Part shown: positions 24,657-34,180 of the stretch, piece by piece
Numbering within the stretch: the stretch's first letter is position 1
Layout: the number at the start of each line of letters is the position of its first letter
Source: Chloroherpetonaceae bacterium
GTDB taxonomy: Bacteria; Bacteroidota; Chlorobiia; Chlorobiales; Chloroherpetonaceae
Assembly: GCA_028277445.1 (NCBI GenBank)
Contig: JANQGG010000021.1
Location: 1-64,000, forward strand
DNA: 64,000 bases
Direction: 5' to 3'
The notes under the pieces: generated by a model
What the model saw: the letters and a program-made list of their open reading frames with translations, nothing else
What the model was told of the DNA's origin: nothing
The model's database searches: none
Translations under genes and position numbers: made by a program

Positions 24657-25796
24657 ATGTCAAAAAAAATTAAAATCGGATTTATTGGAAGCGGATTTGC
24701 ACGGGCTACGCAGGCACCTGCATTTCAATGTTTGGATGATGCCGAGCTCTTTGCCGTAGCAAGTCCAACCGATCGCAGACGGGAGCGTTTCGCTTCGGAG
24801 TTTAATATCCCGATCCAATTTACCGATTGGCAAGATCTGATCAATTGCGAGGTGGATTTGATTGTCATAACCACACCCCCGGCTTATCATGCAGAAATGG
24901 CTAGAAAAGCGTTGGAAGCAGGTAAGCATGTGCTTTGTGAAAAACCCTTTGCCATGGATGCAGCGGAGGGTCAAACCATGCTGGATTTAAGCCTCCGAAA
25001 AACCACCCAAATTTCAGGCCTGGATCACCAACTACGCTTTCATCCTGCGGTGTGTGAGATGAAACGATGGATTGAAGAGCATAAACTGGGTACAATTTAT
25101 GGTGCAAAAGCGCTTGGCATGTTTGCCAGCCGCTCCAATCCCGAACGCCGATTCGACTGGTGGAGTCAAAAGAGTTTTGGCGGAGGTGCCCTTGGTGCCA
25201 TAGGCTCTCATTTTATTGATTTGTTTCATTATTTGATTGGGGAGAGCGAGTCGGTCTCAGCTAATTTAAGCACGCAGATCCAGGATAGGCCAACATTGGA
25301 GGGCGAGCTGAGAACGGTAACCGTTGATGATGAGTTTGAAGTCACCCTGCGCTTTAAGAGAGGGTCAAAAGCGCCGCAAAAACTGGCCATTTTAAGCGGC
25401 TCTACAGTTGCGCCTTATACTGCATTTTCACTTGAAGTTTATGGTAGTGAAGGCGCGTTGCGCATTAGCGGGGACGGGCGTTTGTGGCATGCCGATCGCC
25501 AAAAAGCAGCCGGCGGGCGAAGCACAACCGATGCGGCCAATGTATTTGATGAAGTGAAGCCCGTGTTAAATGAAACCCAGGAAAAATTGTGGCAAATGAT
25601 TGAATCAAGTTCCCTAAAATCACAGGGATTATTTGGGCATGGTTTTTTATATCTCGCACATGACATAGTGCGGCATATTTTAAACGGGGAAACTACCATT
25701 CCAAAACTCGCCACATTTTCAGATGGCCTAGCCTGCCAAAAAGTCATGGATGCTGTTCATGTATCAAACCAAGAAAAAAAATGGGTAAGTCTTTGA
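24657..25796 (+). CDS. Gfo/Idh/MocA family NAD(P)-dependent oxidoreductase
   Basis: 379 aa. The N-terminal Rossmann fold has IGFIGSGFARATQAPAF, TTPPAYHAEMARKALEAGKH and the family-defining CEKPFAMDAAEG with the catalytic lysine. The C-terminal alpha/beta domain has SGLDHQLRFHP and GGGALGAIGSHFIDLFHYL, which carries the His normally in the active site. Members oxidise or reduce sugars, inositols and related compounds; substrate cannot be read here. It begins 9 bases after the toxin gene but is unlikely to be functionally tied to it. Confidence 0.9.
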   Translation: MSKKIKIGFIGSGFARATQAPAFQCLDDAELFAVASPTDRRRERFASEFNIPIQFTDWQDLINCEVDLIVITTPPAYHAEMARKALEAGKHVLCEKPFAMDAAEGQTMLDLSLRKTTQISGLDHQLRFHPAVCEMKRWIEEHKLGTIYGAKALGMFASRSNPERRFDWWSQKSFGGGALGAIGSHFIDLFHYLIGESESVSANLSTQIQDRPTLEGELRTVTVDDEFEVTLRFKRGSKAPQKLAILSGSTVAPYTAFSLEVYGSEGALRISGDGRLWHADRQKAAGGRSTTDAANVFDEVKPVLNETQEKLWQMIESSSLKSQGLFGHGFLYLAHDIVRHILNGETTIPKLATFSDGLACQKVMDAVHVSNQEKKWVSL

Positions 25797-25876
25797 ATTT
25801 TTGGGGTGCATAACTCAGACATTCATAAGTTCAATGCATTTTTTTTTAACTTCGAATAGCTTCATATCGCGAAGGC

Positions 25877-26506
25877 TTATCGGGGTTCAACCATAAAACG
25901 CAGCACGGTTTTTAGCTTTTCAGGCGCTACTTTCCTGGGATCGGAAAGATAAATTTCACGGTGGGTTTTTGAGGTGCGTTTCAGGTTTGCTTTTGAGGCA
26001 AATGCTTCCATCAGCTTGAAGCTTTTAGGCTCTTCATCATAAGGACCAATGTGAAGCATCTGTATGCATGCACCTTCCGAGAGGGATTCAAATTTTACAA
26101 GATCCAACAGATCATTTAGCTTGGTTTTCCTGACTTGATCCACAATCATCTCGGCATAGGATTCATCAACAAACTTCGGTTGACGAATCATAAGCGTGAA
26201 GACCAGCGCATTTTTATCAAGTTCTCCGGTGTAGTTTTCTTTAGCATGTTCATTTAAATCCCAAACGCCTTCCAATGGATAAACGGTATATTCGAAATAT
26301 CTTTCTGGCACGAATCCTTTTTTAGGGCTCATTCTTACGGCATAGGCCAGCGAATACAACACTTCGATGTATCTGGAAAATGACGCATCGTTCGGATTGC
26401 CTTCACCTTGGATGGTGAAAAATCTGAATTCAGGAATGGTAATTTTTTCAGGCGTTGCTTTTGTCAGGTAGATATTCTTTTCAGCCTTGCGCCACTCGTG
26501 TTTCAT
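25877..26506 (-). CDS. GyrI-like small-molecule-binding domain protein
   Basis: 209 aa, cytoplasmic. Features of the GyrI/SHS2-type ligand-binding fold are EKITIPEFRFFTIQGEGNPN, SLAYAVRMSPKK, YPLEGVWDL, the central ACIQMLHIGPYDEEP and HREIYLSDPRKVAPEKLKTV near the end. Stand-alone members of this group are thought to bind or hydrolyse small hydrophobic compounds. There is no DNA-binding domain attached. Co-directional with the aldo/keto reductase 80 bases upstream. Confidence 0.85.
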   Translation of the reverse strand: MKHEWRKAEKNIYLTKATPEKITIPEFRFFTIQGEGNPNDASFSRYIEVLYSLAYAVRMSPKKGFVPERYFEYTVYPLEGVWDLNEHAKENYTGELDKNALVFTLMIRQPKFVDESYAEMIVDQVRKTKLNDLLDLVKFESLSEGACIQMLHIGPYDEEPKSFKLMEAFASKANLKRTSKTHREIYLSDPRKVAPEKLKTVLRFMVEPR

Positions 26507-26587
26507 GGGTTTTTATGGTTGAATCATTAATCCAAATCAAGCATTTGGGACATGCATATTTTAAGAATAAGCCACCAAACCGAAAAT

Positions 26588-27607
26588 CTATCGTTTAGCT
26601 TGAAGCAAAACCTGATCCTGCATGACCATAAATGATTTGGGATAGAGAACCGGTGGCTCGGTGAGTTTATCAATCGCCTCAATCTCTTCAGAACTCAATT
26701 CAACGTCACAAGCTTGAAAATTGGCCTGAAGTTGAGAATGTTTGCTGACGCCAATAATGACAGTAGAAACCACTGGCTTGGATAATAACCATGCAATGGA
26801 AATTGTCGTTGGCGTAACATTCTTTTCATCGGCAATGGCTTTAATTTTATCTATGACATCATAAGCTGTTTCCCGATCAAACAGGCCTAGGTCAAACGTA
26901 TTAAGTCGACCGCCTTCAGGAGCCGGATTTTCACGTGTGTATTTACCGGTCAGGAAACCACTGCTAAGCGGCGACCATACCATCATTCCGATGCCATGAT
27001 AGAGGCTCATCGGAACAAATTCCTGTTCAACTTCCCGGTTAAGGATGGAGTAGTGCATCTGTGATGCAATAAAGGGTTGGTAATTGAGATCTTTTTGCCG
27101 TTGGCACATCGCCGAAGCTTTCCATGCCTGGTAATTGGAAAAGCCAATGTAGCGAATCATCCCTTTTTGGATGAGACGTTCAAGCGCACTTAAGGTTTCA
27201 TCAATTGGGGTGATCGGATCATCATTATGAAGCAACACAAGATCCAAATAATCAGTGTTCAAATTTTTTAGGCTTTGCTCGGTTTGCTGTATCAGGTGTT
27301 TGGCATTAACACCGGCATTAAAGGCTTGATCTCCACTTCTGAACGCGTATTTCGTGGCAATAATAACATCTTGGCGTTTGTCGCCTAAGGCTTTTCCGAG
27401 AATGGATTCACACTCACCATTGCCATACATATCTGCCGTATCAAAAAGATTGATGCCTTTATCAATCGTGGTGCTTACAAGTTCGTTTGCGCCATGTTGA
27501 TCGAATGTAAAATTCAAGCCATAAAAATCGCCGGTTCCGAATGTCATGGTTCCAAGCGTTAATTTCGAAACCACTAAACCCGAATTTCCAAGTTGATTGT
27601 ATTTCAT
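26588..27607 (-). CDS. Aldo/keto reductase
   Basis: 339 aa. (beta/alpha)8-barrel NADPH-dependent carbonyl reductase. The catalytic tetrad is visible as Asp and Tyr in LFDTADMYG, Lys in IIATKYAF and His in LVLLHNDDP. The N-terminal LGNSGLVVSKLTLGTMTFG, GFSNYQAWKA, the YSILNREVEQEFVP segment and C-terminal WLLSKPVVSTVIIGVSKHSQ for NADPH phosphate binding place it in the AKR group near YajO/Tas. Substrate unknown. Confidence 0.93.
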   Translation of the reverse strand: MKYNQLGNSGLVVSKLTLGTMTFGTGDFYGLNFTFDQHGANELVSTTIDKGINLFDTADMYGNGECESILGKALGDKRQDVIIATKYAFRSGDQAFNAGVNAKHLIQQTEQSLKNLNTDYLDLVLLHNDDPITPIDETLSALERLIQKGMIRYIGFSNYQAWKASAMCQRQKDLNYQPFIASQMHYSILNREVEQEFVPMSLYHGIGMMVWSPLSSGFLTGKYTRENPAPEGGRLNTFDLGLFDRETAYDVIDKIKAIADEKNVTPTTISIAWLLSKPVVSTVIIGVSKHSQLQANFQACDVELSSEEIEAIDKLTEPPVLYPKSFMVMQDQVLLQAKR

Positions 27608-27744
27608 GATGGTAATTGTATGAGTTATTGTGAGCAGGTAACACCATGTTCATTAAACCAAGTTATATGGAATTCAGTTTTTTTGCAGAGCACAATGATA
27701 AATGTTTCAGCTCAAAACTCACCAAATATTGCTTTTGTAATGCT

Positions 27745-28524
27745 TTAATCCAATCGATAGGCTAATCCAAAGCCAAGCGATGATGCGCCAATGTCTTGTT
27801 CAAAACCTAAATCTTTGAATTTGGCTTTTGTACCGAACAAGTCTGCGGATAAAACCAGGGAAAACGTTGAACTCATATGAACGCGAATTAACGTGCCAAG
27901 GTTGATCGCAAATGAAGTGGCTTCTTCTTCACCATTGCCAATATCGGGGGCTTTTGTAACCGCATAGCCAATCATTGGCCTGAAATCCCATTCGGCATTT
28001 TCAGATAGTTGATATGAAAGCAAAGGCCCAACCATTAAACCGCCATACGACCATGGATCAAAATCGTCATTATCCAACGGATAAGCAGCGCCAAACCATG
28101 AGGCGCTAATTCCTAAATGCTCTGAAAACAAAAATCCAAAATTTATAAGCGTCAAGTTCACGCCTGTGTTTGCCATACGATTTTGGGAATCAGCAAAATC
28201 ACCGGTAGGGAATGATGGACCAATCGTTATAGCGACGTAGCCAGGTTTAGGTTTTTCATCGATGGACATGATATCCAAATCATCCTCGATATCGTACTCG
28301 AATTCCTGAAGTTCTTTGGTGATCTTTTTAATCTCCACCATTTTATAGACAAATATGTTGTTGCCTTCAGTTTCAATTTTAACCGATTTGTTAGGAACTC
28401 GCTCAATAATTTTTCCACGTATAACACTTCCATTCTTTAAAAAGACGACATCTACATATTGGTTTTGGCTAAAACCAACCGTAGTAAGAAATGTCAGAAC
28501 TGTAAATATTAAGAATGATTTCAT
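27745..28524 (-). CDS. Outer-membrane beta-barrel protein
   Basis: 259 aa from the ATG at 28524 (an upstream in-frame start at 28557 would spoil the signal peptide). Signal peptide MKSFLIFTVLTFLTTVGFSQ. The first mature part, ~60 residues, reads VDVVFLKNGSVIRGKIIERV, an SH3-like strand set seen in Bacteroidota proteins. The rest shows alternating-residue strands (GYVAITIGPSFPTGDF, LGISASWFGAAYPLD, FRPMIGYAV) and ends in a typical barrel terminus, SSLGFGLAYRLD. Role unknown. Confidence 0.85.
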   Translation of the reverse strand: MKSFLIFTVLTFLTTVGFSQNQYVDVVFLKNGSVIRGKIIERVPNKSVKIETEGNNIFVYKMVEIKKITKELQEFEYDIEDDLDIMSIDEKPKPGYVAITIGPSFPTGDFADSQNRMANTGVNLTLINFGFLFSEHLGISASWFGAAYPLDNDDFDPWSYGGLMVGPLLSYQLSENAEWDFRPMIGYAVTKAPDIGNGEEEATSFAINLGTLIRVHMSSTFSLVLSADLFGTKAKFKDLGFEQDIGASSLGFGLAYRLD

Positions 28525-28685
28525 GATTGTACGTTTTATGTTTTTTACACTCAACAAAAATAGTTTCAGATAAAGTTAAACAAACACAAATTTAGTAACA
28601 AAGCAACAGGAAATATTAATGTTAGAGGAAAATAGGTGGAACTTAATGTAAGTTTAACTTTAACAGATAAAAAGAGAAGAAAGCG

Positions 28686-29486
28686 TTATTCGGAAAACGC
28701 TAAATCTTCATTCAACCGATAAAGGTAACTGATCACTTCTTTGTTGAATATGGATGGTTGTTCAATATTGACCACATGGCCACAATTTTCCACGACAAAG
28801 AGCTCAGAGGCGCTGTGGTTTTTAACCAATTGTGTAATGGATGGCAAAAACATATGATCTTCACTACCCATAATGTAAAACGTGGGTATGCCATTGTCTT
28901 TAATTCTAAACAAACGCAAAAGTGGATTAACTTCGGAAATGAGAGTAAACCATCGTTTGAATTCTTTCTGACAGAGCTTTTTGGCTTCAGCAATAAACAG
29001 GTTCCGGCTTTCTTTATGGGTATCTTTTGGCATAATGATGAATGCAAATAGCTTGTAAAGAAGCAGGTAGGGAATAACAGATTTAAGCAATGCACCCATA
29101 AACATCAATACTTGTCCGCGGACATTCAATTTCATCACGGCGCCGCCCATAATTAAACTTTTGGCCATGTGCGGGTAACGCTCGGCAATTTCACGAATGA
29201 TGATTGTGCCAAGACTAATTCCGACAAAATGAGTTTGCGTGATCTTTAGATGGCAAAGGACTTCAATTACTTCATCGCCAATAACATCAAACGAGTAACG
29301 TTTTAACTTTTCATAGACCGGACTTTTAGATTTACCATGACCCCTTAGATCAATTAAAAGCACGTTAAAATGCTTACGAAAGTCTCGTATTTGTCTGAAC
29401 CAAATAGAACTGCTGCCGCCAGCGCCATGCACGAATGTTATCCACTCGGCATCGGCGTTAAGCTCGTAGGCCGTATAATGAAGCAT
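28686..29486 (-). CDS. Alpha/beta hydrolase
   Basis: 266 aa from ATG 29486 (MLHYTAYEL); a longer frame to 29540 lacks support. The oxyanion part is TFVHGAGGSSSIWF, the nucleophile elbow VGISLGTII (Ser in GxSxG), the acid Asp in MGSEDHMFLP and the His in CGHVVNIEQP. It is probably an esterase or similar. No signal peptide. It is divergent from the eCIS operon, the shared region 29487-29769 being A+T-rich with no promoter that can be named confidently. Confidence 0.9.
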   Translation of the reverse strand: MLHYTAYELNADAEWITFVHGAGGSSSIWFRQIRDFRKHFNVLLIDLRGHGKSKSPVYEKLKRYSFDVIGDEVIEVLCHLKITQTHFVGISLGTIIIREIAERYPHMAKSLIMGGAVMKLNVRGQVLMFMGALLKSVIPYLLLYKLFAFIIMPKDTHKESRNLFIAEAKKLCQKEFKRWFTLISEVNPLLRLFRIKDNGIPTFYIMGSEDHMFLPSITQLVKNHSASELFVVENCGHVVNIEQPSIFNKEVISYLYRLNEDLAFSE

Positions 29487-29769
29487 GATGCAAGAACGAA
29501 AAGAATAGTTTTTTTGTGATGTTCCTAAAGATAGTAACAATAAGGCATAGGTACAATAAATTATGACGTTAAGAAACTTAATTTTTTAAATTTTTTGACG
29601 ATTGTAGTCATTTTGCTTTTGAACTTGAAACTATAAAGTGGGTATTAATTTCTCAACCGAATATGAAGTATTTTATTTGGATTTTGAACGAGGCGCTTCT
29701 ATATTAATTCTTAACCCGGTAGGTCATTAAACGGTATAAGTTGTTCACCCGAACTTAAATCAAAGGCGA

Positions 29770-30342
29770 ATGATCTATGAAACCCTTAATTTTCTTTCGG
29801 TTGAAGTCAATAAGTATCTCAACCAAAAGCTAACCCCACTTACAGATTCACGTCTGAAAATTGGTAATGTTTCCCAAGCTTTTGATGATTCCAATACCGG
29901 CAACACATCTTTGAAAGAAAAAGCCATATTATCGTTGGTGAATATTGAAGAAGATCGTGTGAGTAAACAGCATGAGAATTTCATCAAGGATGATGCAAAA
30001 ACCTACTATAAAAACCCTCCGATATTTATCAATTTGTTTATCCTTTTCTCGGTTTATAAGGATGAGTACAAAGACTCATTAATCTGGTTAGGCCACATCA
30101 TTCAATTTTTTCAACATCAAAACATCTTTACACCCCTGAGTCACCCAAATTTGGATCCCCGAATCAAGAAGCTGGTGGTGGATATGTATACCATCAATTT
30201 TGAGCAGGTCAATCATCTTTGGAGCACTCTGGGTGGAAAGTATTTGCCATCGGTGCTTTACAAAGTCAGGCAGTTAACCATCGATGAAAAAGCCGTTGTT
30301 AGCGAAAGCGGTTTAATTAAAACGATACAAATTAACGATTAA
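29770..30342 (+). CDS. eCIS cap / tail-terminator protein (DUF4255, Afp16/Pvc16-like)
   Basis: 190 aa, first gene of the injection-system operon. The DUF4255 pattern is seen in IYETLNFLSVEVNKYLNQKL, ILSLVNIEEDRVSKQ, KNPPIFINLFILFSVYKDEY and LGGKYLPSVLYKVRQLTIDE. In Afp and PVC particles this protein caps the end of the tube and sheath distal to the baseplate and fixes tail length. Complete relative to the domain. Genes up to 60776 follow on the same strand with mostly short gaps. Confidence 0.92.
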   Translation: MIYETLNFLSVEVNKYLNQKLTPLTDSRLKIGNVSQAFDDSNTGNTSLKEKAILSLVNIEEDRVSKQHENFIKDDAKTYYKNPPIFINLFILFSVYKDEYKDSLIWLGHIIQFFQHQNIFTPLSHPNLDPRIKKLVVDMYTINFEQVNHLWSTLGGKYLPSVLYKVRQLTIDEKAVVSESGLIKTIQIND

Positions 30343-30360
30343 GTTTGACCTCTCGTATTT

Positions 30361-31572
30361 ATGGATTCTACCTATAAAATATTGATGTCGATTGAGCTTC
30401 GGCACGACTACTATTCGGACGGAAAATGCCACGATATTCGCTTGGCGCCTTCTGAGAATACCAAATTAGTGTTGAAAAACGCCCGGATGTTATACAAAAC
30501 CGTTGGGAATACATGTTTGATTATTGTTAAAATTGAACCCGATAATACGCCGTCAATACCTCTTCCTGAAGAAAACAAACTGGTTTTTTATCTGGATTTG
30601 ATCAAACCGGAGTTCATGAACATCAGCATGTTTGATTATAGCCGGTTTCGAAAAAAACGATTCTACGTATCAAACCTTACAAGCAATATATCGGATGGCG
30701 TAAAGTATTTGAGCGCACCTTTAGACGCATACGATAATGCCAAAGCTTACGTGCCCGGTAACATGGTTATTGGCGGGGGCGGCCAGAGTTTTGAGTGCAT
30801 TAAGGCATCAACCGGAAATCCTACAACCGATACGGCGTTTTGGGTTTCAAGAGGTGAGGCCCGATATACTTCTGATAGTGATTTGATTGAGGTGATATCC
30901 GGGATTCATACGTTTTCGCTCAGCGCTCCTTCAAATGTATTCACATTAAATGTGTTTGGATTAAACATATCATCAGGTGCATTTGATGTACCGGTTATTG
31001 AAGATCAAGTTACCTATTTAGATGCCTTGGAGACGGCAAATCGTTTTCAAGTTAATCTTTCGGCTTTACCAACCGGCAAATACCGCGTGAATATTAATGG
31101 CGAGGATTTTATGGTTTATTTGGATGATTCGATGATCAGCGCCAACAAACTTGGCGTTTTGGAAGTCTTTACGCATTTGTCAAATGGGACTGATTATGCC
31201 TTGCTTGATTCAAACGGTAAGGTCTGGGAGTTGGATTGCCAATTAAGATTTGCCAATCGACGGGCTTACTGGAAATATTATACTCCAAAATTAAAGGTTG
31301 AAAATATTAAAGTGAGCGGATCGAACCCGGCAGTGCATCCATTTACGGCGTTTTCAACCGATCCGGTTTCAGCGCCTTCACGCAAAGATTTTTTTGTTTC
31401 CAACAACCCGATGGTACTTAGCGAATCGCCAGCGTTAAATAATTTTCAATTGGAGTTATCGGATCCATCCAACACCGATTTACCCAGTGCGCCAAAACCC
31501 GAACCTTCGCAAGCCGGCATTTTAACAAAAACAAACAATGATTACTACGTTCATATACATTTAAACTATTAG
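30361..31572 (+). CDS. eCIS-associated protein with a possible carbohydrate-binding insert
   Basis: 403 aa, 18 bases after the cap gene. No standard eCIS name fits. The N-terminal part (MSIELRHDYYSDGKCHDIRL) and C-terminal part (WELDCQLRFANRRAYWKYY) are beta-rich. Residues ~122-170 read YDNAKAYVPGNMVIGGGG, FECIKASTGNPT and TAFWV, a pattern like chitin/cellulose-binding CBM5/12 repeats (A-Y-x-x-G-x-x-V...W). Its place next to the cap gene suggests a cap, collar or exterior decoration. No signal peptide. Function is inferred from position. Confidence 0.7.
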   Translation: MDSTYKILMSIELRHDYYSDGKCHDIRLAPSENTKLVLKNARMLYKTVGNTCLIIVKIEPDNTPSIPLPEENKLVFYLDLIKPEFMNISMFDYSRFRKKRFYVSNLTSNISDGVKYLSAPLDAYDNAKAYVPGNMVIGGGGQSFECIKASTGNPTTDTAFWVSRGEARYTSDSDLIEVISGIHTFSLSAPSNVFTLNVFGLNISSGAFDVPVIEDQVTYLDALETANRFQVNLSALPTGKYRVNINGEDFMVYLDDSMISANKLGVLEVFTHLSNGTDYALLDSNGKVWELDCQLRFANRRAYWKYYTPKLKVENIKVSGSNPAVHPFTAFSTDPVSAPSRKDFFVSNNPMVLSESPALNNFQLELSDPSNTDLPSAPKPEPSQAGILTKTNNDYYVHIHLNY

Positions 31573-31616
31573 AAAGAGACCTTTATCAATTCAATAATTA
31601 AACGGTTAAACCCAAA

Positions 31617-33656
31617 ATGGCTACCACTTACAAAACACCGGGCGTCTATGTGGAAGAAATTCCAAAACTGCCACCCTCAGTTGCTCAAGTAGAGACGGCG
31701 ATCCCCGCATTTATAGGGTATACTGAAAAGGCTGAAAAGAATGGCGAAAGTCTGAAACTTGTTCCTACGCGTATATCATCAATGGTTGAATTTGAACATT
31801 ATTATGGCTCGGCTTACAATTATAAGCCAGGCGATATCAAAGTTCAACTTGATGAAAGCAATAATTTTGCCGTCAAGAAGGTCGACTACCAAACTAAGGT
31901 ATTTTACCTTTACGACGCCATGCGGTTGTTTTTTGATAATGGTGGGGGCGATTGCTACATTGTATCGGTCAACTCATACGATAGCGCAGCGTTTACAAGC
32001 GGGGTTATTAACAGCTCGGCTGATCTGACAAGCGGCGTTAATGCTTTAGAGAAATACGACGAGCCGACCATCATTTTATTCCCTGATGCAACTAATCTTT
32101 CGGCGACTGAATTTTACCCGCTTCAACAAGCTGCAATTGCCCAATGCGCTAAGCTTCAGGATCGTGTGTCGGTTCTTGATCTTAAAGAAAACACCAGCGC
32201 CGATTGGCAGACGGCAGTCAATGATTTTCGGGATAAAATCGGCATCAGCAATCTTAAATACTCAGCAGCTTATACCCCGTGGTTATTGAATTCGTATTCG
32301 CGAACCGTGGATTTTGGATTGCTTAATCATGCCGGCGCAGTGGTTGATTCCGGCAATGCCACGTTAAATCTTATTAATTTGACTACCGATAGCACGCTGA
32401 ATGCCTTAGTAACCACGGCAGAAAATGCGGCCAGCGATGTGGCAACCATTCAATCCGATTATGATAACTTAATTACGGCATCGTTTAAAACGCTGAACGA
32501 TCGATACCTCAGTTTGCGCAATGCACTTTTAAAAGCAACTCCGGCGGCAAGCCCAGGAGCGTTTACTGCTATCGTTGCGTTTGTGCGCACAATTGTTGAT
32601 AAGTTTCCTGAGTGCAAGAAAACCGGCACGCCAACAAGTTTTATCAATGCAGATCTGGTGAAAACGCTGGATGCAATGGCCGTTGATCCTATTAACGGTC
32701 TTCGTAAATATGTCACCGATTTGATCGCATTTGAAATAAATGATGATGTGGCGGCCATTCTAACCTCAACGAAAGATTATACCACGAACTATGAAGACTT
32801 CCCGGAAGCCGATGCCAATTCATGGTTAGGCGTAAATGCAATTGCCGATATTGCCAAATTAGCCACCGATTTTGGCGACACCGGAACCAATGCACAAAAG
32901 CGAAGCAGCGCGCTAGCGGCTATGGGCGATCTCGATGCCATTTTTAAAGGTCTTGATGAGTTTTATACCGGCATATTCGATGCGGCCAAAACCTTTAAGA
33001 CCATCACCCAGGATGCGCTTTACTCGAACCATGCCATCATTGGTAATATTGTAGGCTCTGTAAAAAAACAACTCTCAAAATTGCCGCCAAGCTCAGCCGT
33101 GGTAGGTATTTATGCCAGGGTAGATAATGCTCGCGGGGTTTGGAAAGCACCGGCTAACGAAAGCCTGAATTCAATTCTTGCCCCATCCGTTCAAATTACC
33201 GCCGATCAGCAGGAAAATCTGAATGTGGATGCCATTGCCGGTAAATCCATTAATGCTATTCGCACCTTTACCGGAAAAGGCACGCTGGTTTGGGGTGCGC
33301 GAACATTGGCCGGTAATGATAACGAGTGGCGTTACATTAGCGTTCGTCGCTTTTTCAACATGGTTGAAGAGTCAAGCAAGAAAGCTACCGAACCCTTTGT
33401 TTTTGAATCAAACGATGCCAACACCTGGGTAAAAGTGCAGGGCATGCTCGAAAACTTCCTCATCACATTATGGCGTCAAGGCGCCTTGCAAGGCGCTAAA
33501 CCCGAACATGCGTTTTATGTGGCCGTTGGGCTGGGTAAAACCATGACTGCTTTGGACATTTTGGAAGGACGAATGATTGTTGAAATTGGCATGGCTGCCG
33601 TTCGACCAGCTGAATTCATTATTCTCAGATTTAGCCATAAGATGGCAGAAAGTTAA
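31617..33656 (+). CDS. eCIS contractile sheath protein
   Basis: 679 aa. N-terminus TTYKTPGVYVEEIPKLPPS and FIGYTEKAEKNGESLKLVP is the conserved sheath start. The C-terminus YISVRRFFNMVEESSKKATE, FLITLWRQGALQGAKPEHAF and FIILRFSHKM carries the strands that link neighbouring subunits. The middle (~residues 250-470) is a large insertion compared with the ~350-aa shortest Afp/PVC sheaths, with helices built of DLVKTLDAMAVDPING-like segments, likely on the outside of the sheath. The protein contracts to drive the tube out. Only one sheath gene is present. Confidence 0.95.
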   Translation: MATTYKTPGVYVEEIPKLPPSVAQVETAIPAFIGYTEKAEKNGESLKLVPTRISSMVEFEHYYGSAYNYKPGDIKVQLDESNNFAVKKVDYQTKVFYLYDAMRLFFDNGGGDCYIVSVNSYDSAAFTSGVINSSADLTSGVNALEKYDEPTIILFPDATNLSATEFYPLQQAAIAQCAKLQDRVSVLDLKENTSADWQTAVNDFRDKIGISNLKYSAAYTPWLLNSYSRTVDFGLLNHAGAVVDSGNATLNLINLTTDSTLNALVTTAENAASDVATIQSDYDNLITASFKTLNDRYLSLRNALLKATPAASPGAFTAIVAFVRTIVDKFPECKKTGTPTSFINADLVKTLDAMAVDPINGLRKYVTDLIAFEINDDVAAILTSTKDYTTNYEDFPEADANSWLGVNAIADIAKLATDFGDTGTNAQKRSSALAAMGDLDAIFKGLDEFYTGIFDAAKTFKTITQDALYSNHAIIGNIVGSVKKQLSKLPPSSAVVGIYARVDNARGVWKAPANESLNSILAPSVQITADQQENLNVDAIAGKSINAIRTFTGKGTLVWGARTLAGNDNEWRYISVRRFFNMVEESSKKATEPFVFESNDANTWVKVQGMLENFLITLWRQGALQGAKPEHAFYVAVGLGKTMTALDILEGRMIVEIGMAAVRPAEFIILRFSHKMAES

Positions 33657-33712
33657 ACCGTGAATGATAATACCATAATTCAAGTCTTGTTAAACGAATT
33701 AAGCGACAAATA

Positions 33713-34141
33713 ATGGCAACATACCCATTACCAAAATTTCACTACCTCGTTCAGTGGGGTGGTGAACGCCACGGATTCACAGAAGTCAACGGCCTGGATG
33801 TCCAGGTCGAGGCCATCGAATACCGTGAAGGCTCAAGTCCCGAATATTCAAAGGTTAAAATGCCCGGAATGCTGAAGTACAGCAATCTGACATTAAAACG
33901 AGGAACCGTAGCCGGAGATACCGATTTCTACAAATGGCTCAAAACCACCAGTCTGAATACGGTTCAACGTCGCGATATTATTATCAGCTTGCTCAATGAA
34001 TCGCACGAACCGGTACTGACCTGGAAAGCCAAAAACACGTTTCCAATTAAACTTCAAGCCACCGACCTTAAAGCCGATGGTAATGAAGTGGCCATTGAAA
34101 CATTAGAACTGGCTCACGAGGGTTTGGATATTCTAAACTAG
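33713..34141 (+). CDS. eCIS inner tube protein 1 (Afp1/Pvc1-like)
   Basis: 142 aa. Conserved tube fold of the phage T4 gp19 family: PLPKFHYLVQWGGERHGFTE, then GLDVQVEAIEYREGSSPEYS, KVKMPGMLKYSNLTLKRGT and ETLELAHEGLDIL. Hexamers stack into the rigid tube that carries cargo. Separated from the second tube gene by 39 bases; the two are clear paralogues. Confidence 0.95.
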   Translation: MATYPLPKFHYLVQWGGERHGFTEVNGLDVQVEAIEYREGSSPEYSKVKMPGMLKYSNLTLKRGTVAGDTDFYKWLKTTSLNTVQRRDIIISLLNESHEPVLTWKAKNTFPIKLQATDLKADGNEVAIETLELAHEGLDILN

Positions 34142-34180
34142 TGAGCGGTAGTTTTATAACTCATTTACAACAAATGAACT

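Noticed and set aside
29541-29769. Promoter boxes for the eCIS operon (ttgacg near 29600, tataaa near 29632)
   Set aside because: Spacing between the boxes is about 30 bases, too long for a sigma-70 type promoter; no clear Bacteroidota-type box either.
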